Part shown: piece by piece, positions 54,981 to 64,000 of the stretch | Numbering within the stretch: the first letter of the stretch is position 1 | Layout: each line of letters begins with the position of its first letter | Made by a program: the position numbers and the translations under genes | Source: Methylobacterium sp. B4 | Lineage (GTDB): Bacteria > Pseudomonadota > Alphaproteobacteria > Rhizobiales > Beijerinckiaceae | Direction of reading: 5' to 3' | NCBI RefSeq assembly: GCF_003201865.1 | Contig: NZ_QJJJ01000015.1 | Coordinates: 1 to 64,000, forward strand | DNA length: 64,000 nt | Notes under the pieces: generated by a model | Told to the model about the DNA's origin: nothing | The model's input: the letters and a program-made list of their open reading frames with translations, nothing else | Database searches by the model: none

Positions 54981-55586
54981 CTACAGAGTGGACGGCACCC
55001 GTGTCGGAGGCTCTACGGGATGACCCAGCTCTGCGAGAGCCAAGCGGTAGCCGAGATCGCTCGACGAGAGCGTGTCGGCGACGAAACGGTCGATCGCCGC
55101 GAGGCCGCGCGGCGTGAGGGCGATGTGCTTCCGACCCGGACCGGCCCCCGTGAGAAGGTCGGCCTCCTCCGCCAGGGATAAAATGTTGCGGATATGGGAG
55201 CGCGACATACCGAACTTCGCCTGCAACTCGGCAAAGCCCTGCTCGTGTCCAGGCCTCGTCTGCGAATCAGGACTTTGGTTGGCGACTTTCATCAAGGTGT
55301 GAACGCCCTGATACATTCCGAGGAACGGCAAAAGATCAACGTTGTCCTGCATGAACCCCGAAATCTGGGGGAGATAGGACGTCGAAACCCTGCGCTGGAT
55401 CCGATGAAACCCCGGATCACGGGCCACGGCCATCCCGTATCCGGGATCGGGATAGAGGATCTGCAAGGAGTCGTACTAGACGCCCATCACCTCGCGATCC
55501 CAGGCGAGGAGCCGATCGGTCGGCCTGAGCAGGCGCAGACGCGGTGCGCCCTGCCAGCTCTCCGCCCGACCCCTCAGCCCTGCCAT
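54981..55586 (-). pseudogene. Winged-helix transcriptional regulator interrupted by an in-frame amber codon
   Basis: The frame is continuous from ATG 55586 (MAGLRGRAESWQG) to the stop at 54981, about 200 codons, except for a TAG at 55476-55478 (codon 37). Before it comes RPTDRLLAWDREVMGV and after it YDSLQILYPDPGYG, with no change of frame. The C-terminal ~80 residues (FAELQAKFGMSRSHIRNILS, ALTPRGLAAIDRFVADTLSS) form a winged helix-turn-helix. A TTG at 55466 could restart translation, giving 161 residues. The ATG overlaps the end of the upstream gene by 13 bases. A nonsense mutation in a regulator is the simplest reading. Confidence 0.6.
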
Positions 55587-55990
55587 CGCTCGAACCGGAA
55601 CGGGAGATGCCCGTCCGCGGATGCCCGCATGCCGACCGTCCAGAGGCCGCCATCGTCGCCGTGCAGGCTGAAGTGGAGCGCGTAGCAGACCGTCTCTTCC
55701 TCGGTTTGATCGCGGAACTCGACTTCGTCCAGCCACCAGGGCTCCTGCGCGCGGCCGCAGGCCTTCCCTCTGTCCACGAAGAGATCGAGATAGGCCGAGG
55801 CCGCGTCGCGAAGACTCGCGAGCGAAGCGGTCACCGCCGCCGCCACCGCCGCCTGGGCGCGGCAGATCTCGCCCTCCTCGTCGCTCAGATAGACGCGGAC
55901 GTGGTCGATCTGCCCGACCCAGCCCGCCGGTCCCATGCGCGTGTACCAAACGCCCACCGCCTCACCCTCGAACCCGCACCGTCCTCGCAT
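55574..55990 (-). CDS. Protein of unknown function, 138 residues
   Basis: I do not recognise a family. The protein is soluble, with a helix-rich middle (ICRAQAAVAAAVTASLASLR, DAASAYLDLFVDRGKACG) and an acidic, aromatic C-terminus (EEETVCYALHFSLHGDDGGL, HLPFRFERWQG). The start at 55990 is only three bases after the T-run of the aldehyde dehydrogenase terminator and lacks a ribosome site, so translation may begin at ATG 55936 (MGPAGWVGQIDHV). Its end overlaps the interrupted regulator, suggesting a two-gene unit. Composition differs from the surrounding housekeeping genes, consistent with accessory origin. Confidence 0.6.
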   Translation of the reverse strand: MRGRCGFEGEAVGVWYTRMGPAGWVGQIDHVRVYLSDEEGEICRAQAAVAAAVTASLASLRDAASAYLDLFVDRGKACGRAQEPWWLDEVEFRDQTEEETVCYALHFSLHGDDGGLWTVGMRASADGHLPFRFERWQG

Positions 55991-55993
55991 ATC

Positions 55994-56019
55994 AAAAAAC
56001 CCCGGCCTTGCGGCCGGGG
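55994..56019 (-). terminator. Intrinsic terminator of the aldehyde dehydrogenase gene
   Basis: On the minus strand an 8-bp perfect stem (CCCCGGCC at 56000-56007 with GGCCGGGG at 56012-56019) closing a 4-base loop is followed by six T (55994-55999 read in reverse). It lies 35 bases after the dehydrogenase stop codon. Confidence 0.85.
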
Positions 56020-56053
56020 CTGAAGTCAGTCTCGAACTTTCTCCGAATGAAGC

Positions 56054-57577
<1,524 letters not shown>

Positions 57578-57854
57578 CGCGTTTCCTCCATTGCGCCAGG
57601 TCGTGTGCGCGACGTCTTGGCTGTCGCATCGTCGTCTCGCGGGGAGCCGGCCGTAACCTGCCGGGACGATGCTTCAACGACCGCTCTTGTCGATTTGCGG
57701 CGAGAGACAAGAGTAACTGCCCCGCCGGATCAAGGTGGACTTTTGGCCAAAGCGGCTTCTGGCGGCCGCCCTTCGATCGCGTGTTCCGCGCCGCGCCGAG
57801 TGCGACGGGGCGACCGTCGGCGAGGACGGTCGCGGCTCCTTGAGTTAGACCCTT
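57578..57854. other. Intergenic region with promoter of the aldehyde dehydrogenase
   Basis: About 277 bases between the dehydrogenase start and the serine hydrolase stop, both on the minus strand. A 9-bp inverted repeat (57810-57818 with 57825-57833) may end the hydrolase transcript. TTTTGGCCAAA near 57744 is a short palindrome in the upstream region of the dehydrogenase. No gene is evident. Confidence 0.45.
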
Positions 57855-59648
57855 TCAGCCCCTCTGGCGACCCCGCCCTTTGTCCAGTGCGCGGGGCCGA
57901 CCGGGCGTCCCGTCGGGCAGGCGCGGAGCCTCGGTGTCGTAGCCGTTCTGGTGCAGGATCAGGCCCGTGGCACGGCCCGCCTCGTCGGCGAGGAAGGTGA
58001 TCTGCGCATCGAGCGCGCGCAGGAAGAAGGCGCGCTCGCCCTCGGGGAACAGCTCGTGGCGCGGCTGCCCGGTCGCCTGCGCGAACAGGCGCCCGTCCTG
58101 CGCCGTGACCGCGATCTCGCGACCCGGCGCCAGCGCGTAGCGCCCGGCCAGGGCGGGAAGGCCGGAGCGGTCGATGGCGACCTCCCGGTGGGTGGCCGGC
58201 GGCGCGGCGAGAGCGGCCCGCGCCTCCTCCTCGGAGACACGCGGCCCGGTCCGGTCGCGGCCGTCCCGGTGCAGGATCACGCCGGTCGGCCTGCCGTCGG
58301 GCTCGGTCTCGAAGGTGAGGCGCATGTCGGCCACCCGGCTGACGAAGGTGCGGTCGCTCTCCGGCACGAAGGGCGTGGCCGGCTCTCCCGTGGGCCGGGC
58401 CGTCAGGCCTCGCCCGTCGCGGGCGACGGTGAGGAAGGCGCGCGGCCCCAGGCGGTAGGTGCCGGGGTAGCGGTCGAGGATCAGGTCCTCCAGCACGATC
58501 TCCTCGGGCGCCTCGTAGCGGCCGAGATGGAGCGCGGCGAGGTCGCGGGCGATCTTCTGGGCCGGCGCGGTCTCGGTGTTCGAGAGCACGATCACGCTGA
58601 GGCGGTCGTCGGGATAGAGGTCGTTGATCGAGAGGAAGCCGGGGATCGAGCCGGCATGGCCGAAGACGCGGTGGCCGCTGCCCGGCTCGCCGGGTCTGGC
58701 GAAGGCGCGAGAGACGAACCAGCCGAGGCCGTAGCCGGTGCCGAGATCATCGAACATCGCCGCCCGCGAGGCCGCCGAGAGCAGGCGGGTGCCGCCGAGC
58801 GCCTCGTTCCAGGCCAGCAAGTCGTCCACCGTGGAGTAGAGCGCGCCCGCGGCGTAGGCGGAGCTCGCCGCCATCGGCACGGCATTGCGCCACTGCGCCC
58901 GCCCGCGCCGGTAGCCGGAGGCGCGGCGCGGCAGGATCGCGGTGAGGTCGTCGTAGCCGGTCTCCTTCAGCCCCAGCGGCGTCAGGATCGTATCGCGAAG
59001 GACCTGCGGGTAGGGGAGGCTGGAGGCCGCCTCAATCGCCATGCCGAGCAGCACGTAGTTGGTGTTGCTGTACTCGAAGCGCTCGCCCGGCGGGAACAGC
59101 AGCGGCTCGCCCGCGACGAGCGCCACGATCTGCCCCGGCGTGTGATCGACCCGCGCGATCTGGTCGTAATAATTCGGCAGCGCCGTGAAGTTGATGATGC
59201 CGGAGCGGTGCTGGAGCAGGTGGCGCAGACTCACCCCCGCCCAGGCCTCGGGCAGGCCGGGAACGAAGCGGCGAACGGGATCGTCGAGCCCGAGCCGGCC
59301 GGCCTCGGCGAGGATCAGCACGGCGGCCGCGGTGAAGGCCTTGGTGAGCGAGCCGATGCGGAAATGGGTCTGCGGCGTGTTGGGAATCTCCCACTCGCGC
59401 TCGGCGAGGCCGTAGGCGCGGCGGAAGACCGGCTGCCCATCCTTCGCCACGAGGACGACACCCGAGAACAGCCCGGCCTCGACATAGGGTGCGACGAGCG
59501 CGCCGGCCCTGCCCGCGTAGGTCTCCCCGGCGTTCGCCGGGCTCGCCGCGACAAGGTGGACGGGAAGCAGGGCGACGGGAAGGAAGGCGACGAGCAGGAT
59601 CGCGAGGCGGAGACGTACGGCGCGGCGGCGGGCATCGGCATGGCTCAC
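57855..59648 (-). CDS. Serine hydrolase, beta-lactamase/penicillin-binding-protein fold
   Basis: Exported protein of 597 residues with a signal peptide (LRLAILLVAFLPVALLPVHL, cleavage near NAGETYA). Class C-type motifs are SxxK as SLTK in FRIGSLTKAFTAAAVLIL, YxN as YSNTNYVLLGMAIE, and a HxG element in FGHAGSIPGFLSIND. Two C-terminal repeats follow the catalytic domain (VLEDLILDRYPGTYRLGPRA and LPALAGRYALAPGREIAVTA, each about 100 residues), as in DUF3471-like tails of esterase EstB relatives. It could be an esterase, peptidase or D-aminoacylase; beta-lactam resistance is not implied. Confidence 0.88.
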   Translation of the reverse strand: MSHADARRRAVRLRLAILLVAFLPVALLPVHLVAASPANAGETYAGRAGALVAPYVEAGLFSGVVLVAKDGQPVFRRAYGLAEREWEIPNTPQTHFRIGSLTKAFTAAAVLILAEAGRLGLDDPVRRFVPGLPEAWAGVSLRHLLQHRSGIINFTALPNYYDQIARVDHTPGQIVALVAGEPLLFPPGERFEYSNTNYVLLGMAIEAASSLPYPQVLRDTILTPLGLKETGYDDLTAILPRRASGYRRGRAQWRNAVPMAASSAYAAGALYSTVDDLLAWNEALGGTRLLSAASRAAMFDDLGTGYGLGWFVSRAFARPGEPGSGHRVFGHAGSIPGFLSINDLYPDDRLSVIVLSNTETAPAQKIARDLAALHLGRYEAPEEIVLEDLILDRYPGTYRLGPRAFLTVARDGRGLTARPTGEPATPFVPESDRTFVSRVADMRLTFETEPDGRPTGVILHRDGRDRTGPRVSEEEARAALAAPPATHREVAIDRSGLPALAGRYALAPGREIAVTAQDGRLFAQATGQPRHELFPEGERAFFLRALDAQITFLADEAGRATGLILHQNGYDTEAPRLPDGTPGRPRALDKGRGRQRG

Positions 59649-59847
59649 GGGGCAATCATCTCCTCGTGATCGCGGGCGGGCGATTCAGAGGCCGGTTTTG
59701 CGGCCACGGCGTGGCGGTGCGTCGCTGCGGCAGCGCACGGCGCGGGCGATCCGGCGAATGCCATCAGGCCGGCGCGATCACGGTTTCGCCGCGACCCGTT
59801 GCGAGAAGCGCCCGGCGCAGCCGACGAGACCTCAGAGGCAACCGACC

Positions 59848-60474
59848 ATGACGATCCTATCGCGCACCCTGTTCGCCGCATCCGTCGCGGCCTCCCTTGC
59901 CGCGGCGCCGATCCTCGGTGCCGCACCCGCACTGGCCCAGAGCAAGCTCCCGGCCAAGCCCGCCGCCAGCCCGCCGGCCAAGTCTGACGCGAAATCCGAG
60001 GCGCCCGAGCCCGGCCAGGAGGTCGCCCTGACCCAGCGGCTGATCGACGGCCTGCTGACCGCCCAGCCCGAACTCGCCAAGCTCTCCGGCGCGGCACCCG
60101 ACAAGCCGGACCCGAAGGCCGAGGAGAAGGCGCAGCGCGAGGCCGAGGCGATCGTGAAGCGGAACGGCTTCGCGAGCCTCGAACAGTTCCAGGACACCAG
60201 CGACACCGTCGATGCGGTTCTGGGCGGCGTCGATCCCGAGACCAAGACCTATGTCGGCGCCACCGCGCTCCTGAAGAAGCAGCTCGCGGCGGTCCAGGCC
60301 GATACGAAGCTTCCGGCCAAGGAGAAGGCCGCCGCCGTCAAGGAACTCAAGGCGGCCCTGGCCGAGGCCGAGCCGGCCCAACCCTCGCAGGGCAACATCG
60401 CCCTGGTGACGCAGAACTACGCCCGGCTCAGCGCGGTTCTGGGTGAGGGCGACGGCGGCGAGACGCGGAAGTAG
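59848..60474 (+). CDS. Exported protein of unknown function
   Basis: Protein of 208 residues with a signal peptide (TLFAASVAASLAAAPILGAA, cleavage after ALAQ), a Pro/Lys/Ala linker (PAKPAASPPAKSDAKSEA) and a helical domain (LIDGLLTAQPELAKLSG, EEKAQREAEAIVKRNGFASL, KKQLAAVQADTKLPAKEKAA). It is all-alpha with no cysteine. Similar small helical exported proteins are common in Methylobacterium and rhizobia; the role is unknown. ATG 59848 was chosen, since the upstream frame is Arg-rich. Confidence 0.75.
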   Translation: MTILSRTLFAASVAASLAAAPILGAAPALAQSKLPAKPAASPPAKSDAKSEAPEPGQEVALTQRLIDGLLTAQPELAKLSGAAPDKPDPKAEEKAQREAEAIVKRNGFASLEQFQDTSDTVDAVLGGVDPETKTYVGATALLKKQLAAVQADTKLPAKEKAAAVKELKAALAEAEPAQPSQGNIALVTQNYARLSAVLGEGDGGETRK

Positions 60475-60487
60475 GCGGGCCCCGAAC

Positions 60488-60509
60488 CCTTCCCCTTCGG
60501 CGGGGAGGG
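60488..60509. repeat. GC-rich hairpin after the exported protein gene
   Basis: CCTTCCCC pairs with GGGGAGGG (one G-U pair) around TTCGGC at 60488-60509, 14 bases after the stop codon. It is another member of the CCCCTCC/GGAGGGG hairpin group. No T-run follows. Confidence 0.45.
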
Positions 60510-60601
60510 GCAGCCCGCGCCGGACACCCAAATCCACCCCTCCGTTCCCGTCCGCCGCCGATCCTCGAGCGGCGGCATCGTCCGCGAAAGCCCGTCCGAC
60601 C

Positions 60602-61894
60602 GTGACACCCTCTTCCCGGCCCGCATCCGGCACTCCCGCCTCCGAGGCCGTGCCGGGTGGGGCGCCGATCGCGCCGCCCTGGTCGGGGCCGGGATTCGCC
60701 GAGTTCGTCGGCATCGTCGCCCTGATGATGGCGGTCACCGCCATGTCGATCGACAACCTGCTGCCGGCCTTTCCGCTGATCCAGGAGCGGTTCGCGGTCG
60801 CCGACCCCAACAGCCTGCAGCTCCTCGTCTACGTCTACATGATCGGCTTCGGGGTGGCGCAGATCGTCTACGGGCCGGTCTCGGACGCGCTCGGACGGCG
60901 GCCCACCCTGCTGATCGGCCTCGGCATCTACACCGCGGGCTGCATCCTCTCGATGCTGGCGCCGAGCTACGAGTGGCTGCTGGCCTCGCGGGTGATCCAG
61001 GGGATGGGCGCGGCCAGCGGGCGGGTGCTCTCGACGGCGATCGTGCGCGACCGCTTCTCGGGGCGGGAGATGGCGAGCGTGATGTCGCTCATCATGATGG
61101 TGTTCCTGATCGTGCCCATGCTCGGGCCGGCCATCGGCGCGACCATGCTGCTTCTCGGCTCGTGGATCTGGGTCTTCGTCTCGATGCTGTTGCTCGGCGG
61201 CGTGCTCGCGCTCTGGTTCGCCCTGCGCATGCCCGAGACGCTCCACCCCGAATACCGCCGTCCGCTCTCGCTCAGCGCCACGGGCCAGGCGCTGGCCACG
61301 GTGCTGCGCACCCGCATCGCCATCGGCTACGCCACGGCGCTCGGCCTGCTGACCGGCTGCATCATGGGCTATGTCGGCTCGGCCCAGCAGGTGTTCGACA
61401 CCGGCCTCTACCACCTCGGCGGCCTGTTCCCCCTCGCCTTCGGCGCGGTGGCGGGCGCCATGGGCGCGGCGACGCTGATCAATTCGCGCATCGTGCGCCG
61501 GCTCGGAATGCGCACGCTCTCACATGCCGGCATCACCGCCTTCACGGCGGTCGCCCTGGTGCAGGTCGGCATCGGCCTGCACTTCCAGGGTCACCCGCCG
61601 CTGTGGATGTTCCTGTCGGTGCTGGCGCTCAACCAGTTCCTGATCAGCTTCGCCCTGCCGAACTTCAACGCGCTGGCACTCCAGCCGCTCGGAGCCATCG
61701 CCGGTACGGCCTCCTCGTTCCTCGGCTTCTACACGACGATCCTCGGGGCCTTCTGCGGCTTCGTGATCGGGCGCGCCTTCGACGGCACGGTGATGCCGGT
61801 GGCCTACGGCTACGCCGCGCTCGGCGGGCTCGCGCTCCTCGTCGTCGCTTGGACCGAGCGCGGACGCCTGTACCGGGCGGGCGTTTCCGGTTGA
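60602..61894 (+). CDS. MFS transporter, Bcr/CflA-like
   Basis: Drug-efflux type transporter of 430 residues. Twelve helices begin at FVGIVALMMAVTAMSIDNLL, and motif A is intact as YGPVSDALGRRPTLLIGLGI, a hallmark of the Bcr/CflA subgroup. The second motif VIQGMGAASGRVLSTAIVRD is also typical. GTG 60602 is the likely start, giving a 34-residue N-terminal tail; an upstream in-frame start only adds Pro/Arg-rich sequence. Substrate unknown. Confidence 0.87.
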   Translation: MTPSSRPASGTPASEAVPGGAPIAPPWSGPGFAEFVGIVALMMAVTAMSIDNLLPAFPLIQERFAVADPNSLQLLVYVYMIGFGVAQIVYGPVSDALGRRPTLLIGLGIYTAGCILSMLAPSYEWLLASRVIQGMGAASGRVLSTAIVRDRFSGREMASVMSLIMMVFLIVPMLGPAIGATMLLLGSWIWVFVSMLLLGGVLALWFALRMPETLHPEYRRPLSLSATGQALATVLRTRIAIGYATALGLLTGCIMGYVGSAQQVFDTGLYHLGGLFPLAFGAVAGAMGAATLINSRIVRRLGMRTLSHAGITAFTAVALVQVGIGLHFQGHPPLWMFLSVLALNQFLISFALPNFNALALQPLGAIAGTASSFLGFYTTILGAFCGFVIGRAFDGTVMPVAYGYAALGGLALLVVAWTERGRLYRAGVSG

Positions 61895-61972
61895 TGCCGC
61901 GATCCGCTTAACCGACGATTCAGGCTGTCCGCACAGGCTCCGGGAACCCTTCTCCCGTCGGAGCGTCCCTTC

Positions 61973-62488
61973 GTGTTCGGTTCAGCCCAGAACGGCGTGC
62001 TTCTCGCCGCCCGCCTCCTCATGGCCTCGGCCCTGCTGCCGACGGGCATCGCCAGGGCCCTCAACGTCTCCGGCTTCGCGGTCACGCTGGCGGGTGCCGG
62101 CTGTCCCGCCCCGAACGCGGTCGCGACGGCGGCCGTCATCGTGCAGGTATTCGGGCCGCTGGCGGTGATCCTCGGCGTGATGCCGCGGATCACCGGCCTT
62201 GCCATGGCCGGATTCGTGGCCGGCATGGCCGCGCTGCTGCACCCGTTCTGGCTCCAGGCCGGCGCGGCCGCGGTGACCGAGCGCACGTTCTTCCTCGCCG
62301 ATCTCGGGCTGGCCGGCGCCTTCCTGATGTACGCGATGACCGGCCCCGGCGCCTGGGGCTGGCAGGGCTTCTTCCGCAGCAGCGAGACGCCGGCCCCGGC
62401 GCGAGCCCCCGCCAAGGCGCCGGCCCGGGCGAAGTCCGGCGGCGTCAAGCGGGCGGGCGGCCGGGCTCCGGCGCGGGCCGCGGCGTGA
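61973..62488 (+). CDS. DoxX family membrane protein
   Basis: Protein of 171 residues with four hydrophobic segments (LLAARLLMASALLPTGIARA, AAVIVQVFGPLAVILGVM and two more) as in DoxX/YphA. The C-terminal 40 residues are a basic Ala/Pro/Lys-rich cytoplasmic tail that makes it longer than the usual ~130-150. The GTG at 61973 is the start. Its 3' end overlaps the convergent exporter gene by 44 bases. Family function is unclear; some members associate with thiosulfate oxidation or thiol redox. Confidence 0.82.
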   Translation: MFGSAQNGVLLAARLLMASALLPTGIARALNVSGFAVTLAGAGCPAPNAVATAAVIVQVFGPLAVILGVMPRITGLAMAGFVAGMAALLHPFWLQAGAAAVTERTFFLADLGLAGAFLMYAMTGPGAWGWQGFFRSSETPAPARAPAKAPARAKSGGVKRAGGRAPARAAA

Positions 62489-63938
62489 CGGGCGCGAGAG
62501 CCTGAACCGATCCGTCGGCGGGGGTCGGCCCGCCGCGCGCGACCCGGTGCTGGCCCGACACCTCGGCGCCGGCATCCGGCGCCAGCCGCCGGAAGATGAA
62601 GAACGAGGCCGCCGAGATCACGGCCACGACCCCGAAGGCGACGGAGAAATCCGTCGCCTCGATCCCGGCATGGCCACGCCAGCCGGCGGCGCCTTCGAGC
62701 GCGAGGGCGCCGATCGAGACGCCGAGGCTGAGGGACAATTGCTGCGCCACGCTGGCGAGGCTCGTGGCCGCGCTCATCTCGCGGGATTCGAGGTCGGCAT
62801 AGGCGATGGCGTTGACGCAGGTGAATTGCAGCGAGCGCACGCAGCCCCCGAGCAGCAGCACGCAGACGATGATCCAGTGCGGGGTTTGCGCCGTGAACAG
62901 CCCGTTGACCGCGAGAAAGGCCGCGGCGACCAGCGCGTTCGTCACCATCACCCGGCGGAAGCCGTAGGCGCGCAGGATGCGCGGGCCGACGATCTTGATG
63001 AGCAGCGCGCCGGCGGCGGCCGAGAAGGTGATGAGCCCCGAATGCAGCGGATCGAGCCCGAAGCCGATCTGGAGCATCAGCGGCAGCAGGAAGGGGATCG
63101 CCCCCGTGCCGATGCGGAACAGGCTGCCGCCGGTCACCGCCGCGCGGAAGGTGTGGTGCTTGAGGAGATCGAGCCGGATCAGCGGATGCTCGGTGGCCCG
63201 CGCGTGGCGCAGGTAGAGGCCCACCAGCGCGAGGCCGCCGCCCATGCAGGCCCAGGAGACGCCGTCCGGCAGGAGGTGACGCCCGGTCGAGGCGAAGCCG
63301 AGCATCAGCAGGGCGAGGCCGCCGCCGGAGAGGATGAAGCCGACCACGTCCAGCGGCGGGCGCGTCTCCTCGCGGATGTCGCCGAAATACAGGGTCGCGA
63401 GCCCGATCCCGGCGAGCCCGATCGGGATGTTGATGAAGAAGATCCAGCGCCAGTCGGCGTAGGTGGTGATGAAGCCGCCCAGCGGCGGCCCGATGATCGG
63501 GCCGATCAGCGCGGGGATGGTGAGGTAGGCCAGCGCTCCCACGAGTTCGGATTTCGGCACGCTTCGCAGGATCACGAGGCGGCCCACCGGCACCATCATC
63601 GCCCCGCCCATGCCCTGCACGAAGCGGGCGGCGACGAAGCCGGAGAGCGAGTTCGCGGCGGCGCAGGCGAGCGAGCCCGCCATGAACACGCAGAGCGCCG
63701 CGCGGAAGACGTTGCGGGCGCCGTAGCGGTCGGCGGCCCAGCCCGAGACGGGGATGAAGATCGCGAGGCTGACGAGGTAGGCGGTGAGCGCGAGCTTGAG
63801 GGCGATCGGGTCCGTCCGCAGGCTCGCCGCGATGGCCGGCAGTGCCGTGGCGATCACCGTCGAGTCGGTGTTCTCCATGAACAGCGCCGTGGCGACGACG
63901 AGGGGGACGATCTGGGTTGGACGCATCGGCAGGGACAA
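62445..63938 (-). CDS. MFS transporter, DHA2 (EmrB/QacA) family
   Basis: Fourteen-helix multidrug exporter of 497 residues. It begins VPLVVATALFMENTDSTVIA, with the DHA2-typical acidic residue in helix 1, then LVSLAIFIPVSGWAADRYGA (motif A) and GPPLGGFITTYADWRWIFF (motif C and the WRWIFFINIP signature). ATG 63926 in frame is an alternative start four residues later. There is no EmrA-type partner nearby. The C-terminal 45 residues are Pro/Ala-rich. Confidence 0.9.
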   Translation of the reverse strand: MSLPMRPTQIVPLVVATALFMENTDSTVIATALPAIAASLRTDPIALKLALTAYLVSLAIFIPVSGWAADRYGARNVFRAALCVFMAGSLACAAANSLSGFVAARFVQGMGGAMMVPVGRLVILRSVPKSELVGALAYLTIPALIGPIIGPPLGGFITTYADWRWIFFINIPIGLAGIGLATLYFGDIREETRPPLDVVGFILSGGGLALLMLGFASTGRHLLPDGVSWACMGGGLALVGLYLRHARATEHPLIRLDLLKHHTFRAAVTGGSLFRIGTGAIPFLLPLMLQIGFGLDPLHSGLITFSAAAGALLIKIVGPRILRAYGFRRVMVTNALVAAAFLAVNGLFTAQTPHWIIVCVLLLGGCVRSLQFTCVNAIAYADLESREMSAATSLASVAQQLSLSLGVSIGALALEGAAGWRGHAGIEATDFSVAFGVVAVISAASFFIFRRLAPDAGAEVSGQHRVARGGPTPADGSVQALAPVTPRPAPEPGRPPA

Positions 63939-64000
63939 GCGCGGGGCGTGCGAAAGAGTTGCAGGCGTGAGGCGCCGGAACCTGAAGGCGGCTTGGGGCG
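63939..64000. other. Upstream region of the DHA2 exporter, cut by the window edge
   Basis: Sixty-two bases upstream of the exporter start. It probably holds part of its promoter and leader. No other feature can be seen. Confidence 0.3.

Noticed and set aside
55476..55478. TAG as a pyrrolysine or programmed read-through codon
   Set aside because: No pyrrolysine genes or read-through signals are seen, and such systems are not expected in this lineage. A nonsense mutation or restart at TTG 55466 is simpler.
61943..61967. EcfG-type general stress promoter (GGAAC-N17-GTC) before doxX
   Set aside because: The -10 part is GTC rather than GTT, and the site is only six bases from the start codon, too close for a normal leader.
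62445..62488. 44-base overlap of the DoxX and DHA2 exporter genes as evidence of a shared or mis-called gene
   Set aside because: Convergent overlap of Ala/Pro-rich tails is common at this GC, and both protein cores are intact.

Overview
The window reads as chromosomal DNA of a Methylorubrum/Methylobacterium-type alphaproteobacterium. The bases for this are very high GC, GC-rich third positions throughout, the argS–SPOR–nagZ–tatABC neighbourhood, a formamidase locus with an Urt-type transporter, and rhizobial-style regulatory signals (Irr-box-like sites and a sigma-54-like promoter). This is inference from content; there is no rRNA or marker gene to name a species. I saw no tRNA, rRNA, CRISPR array, insertion sequence or prophage.

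Layout, left to right. Positions 1-7130 (minus strand) hold the start of a secreted protein cut by the window edge, fmdB and fmdA (formamidase), then urtEDCBA, a complete five-part ABC transporter for urea or short amides. Divergent from it (7401-11697) are a very large hybrid histidine kinase whose input domain is an NCS1 permease and a REC-LuxR response regulator. From 11.7 to 16.0 kb there are a palindromic repeat, an SDR remnant, an IalB-family protein with a clear terminator, a 29-codon membrane peptide, cobF and a ClpP-fold periplasmic protein. From 16.5 to 24.5 kb: a PAS protein, a ParA plus small DNA-binding-protein pair, RlpA, a large exported protein of unknown function, erpA, dgt and a Gly/Tyr-rich exported protein. 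From 24.6 to 32.4 kb: a hotdog thioesterase, argS, a SPOR protein, nagZ, tatABC and an exported protein. 

From 32.4 to 42.0 kb: an MFS exporter, then a plus-strand sulfonate-sulfur cluster (msuE, ssuA, ssuC, ssuB, ssuD, two further ssuA paralogues and a YdhS-like flavoprotein). Next come two tandem Irr-box-like sites, a 69-residue four-cysteine protein with a strong terminator, and a DUF2147 protein.

The most interesting stretch is 43.6-54.9 kb. A zinc metallopeptidase diverges from six tightly packed or overlapping plus-strand genes: transglutaminase-DUF2126, circularly permuted ATP-grasp fused to alpha-E, a second transglutaminase, an acyl carrier protein, an AMP-forming acyl ligase and a PLP-dependent decarboxylase. 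The first three plus the peptidase belong to families predicted to form and cut amide bonds. The last three match the ligase/decarboxylase families usually seen with exosortase A, but no exosortase is present. Together they look like one uncharacterised pathway that activates, carries, decarboxylates and amide-couples a small molecule.

From 54.9 kb to the end: a winged-helix regulator interrupted by an in-frame amber codon, a small unknown protein, an NAD-dependent aldehyde dehydrogenase with its own terminator, a serine beta-lactamase-fold hydrolase, a small exported protein, a Bcr/CflA-type exporter, a DoxX protein and a DHA2-type exporter.
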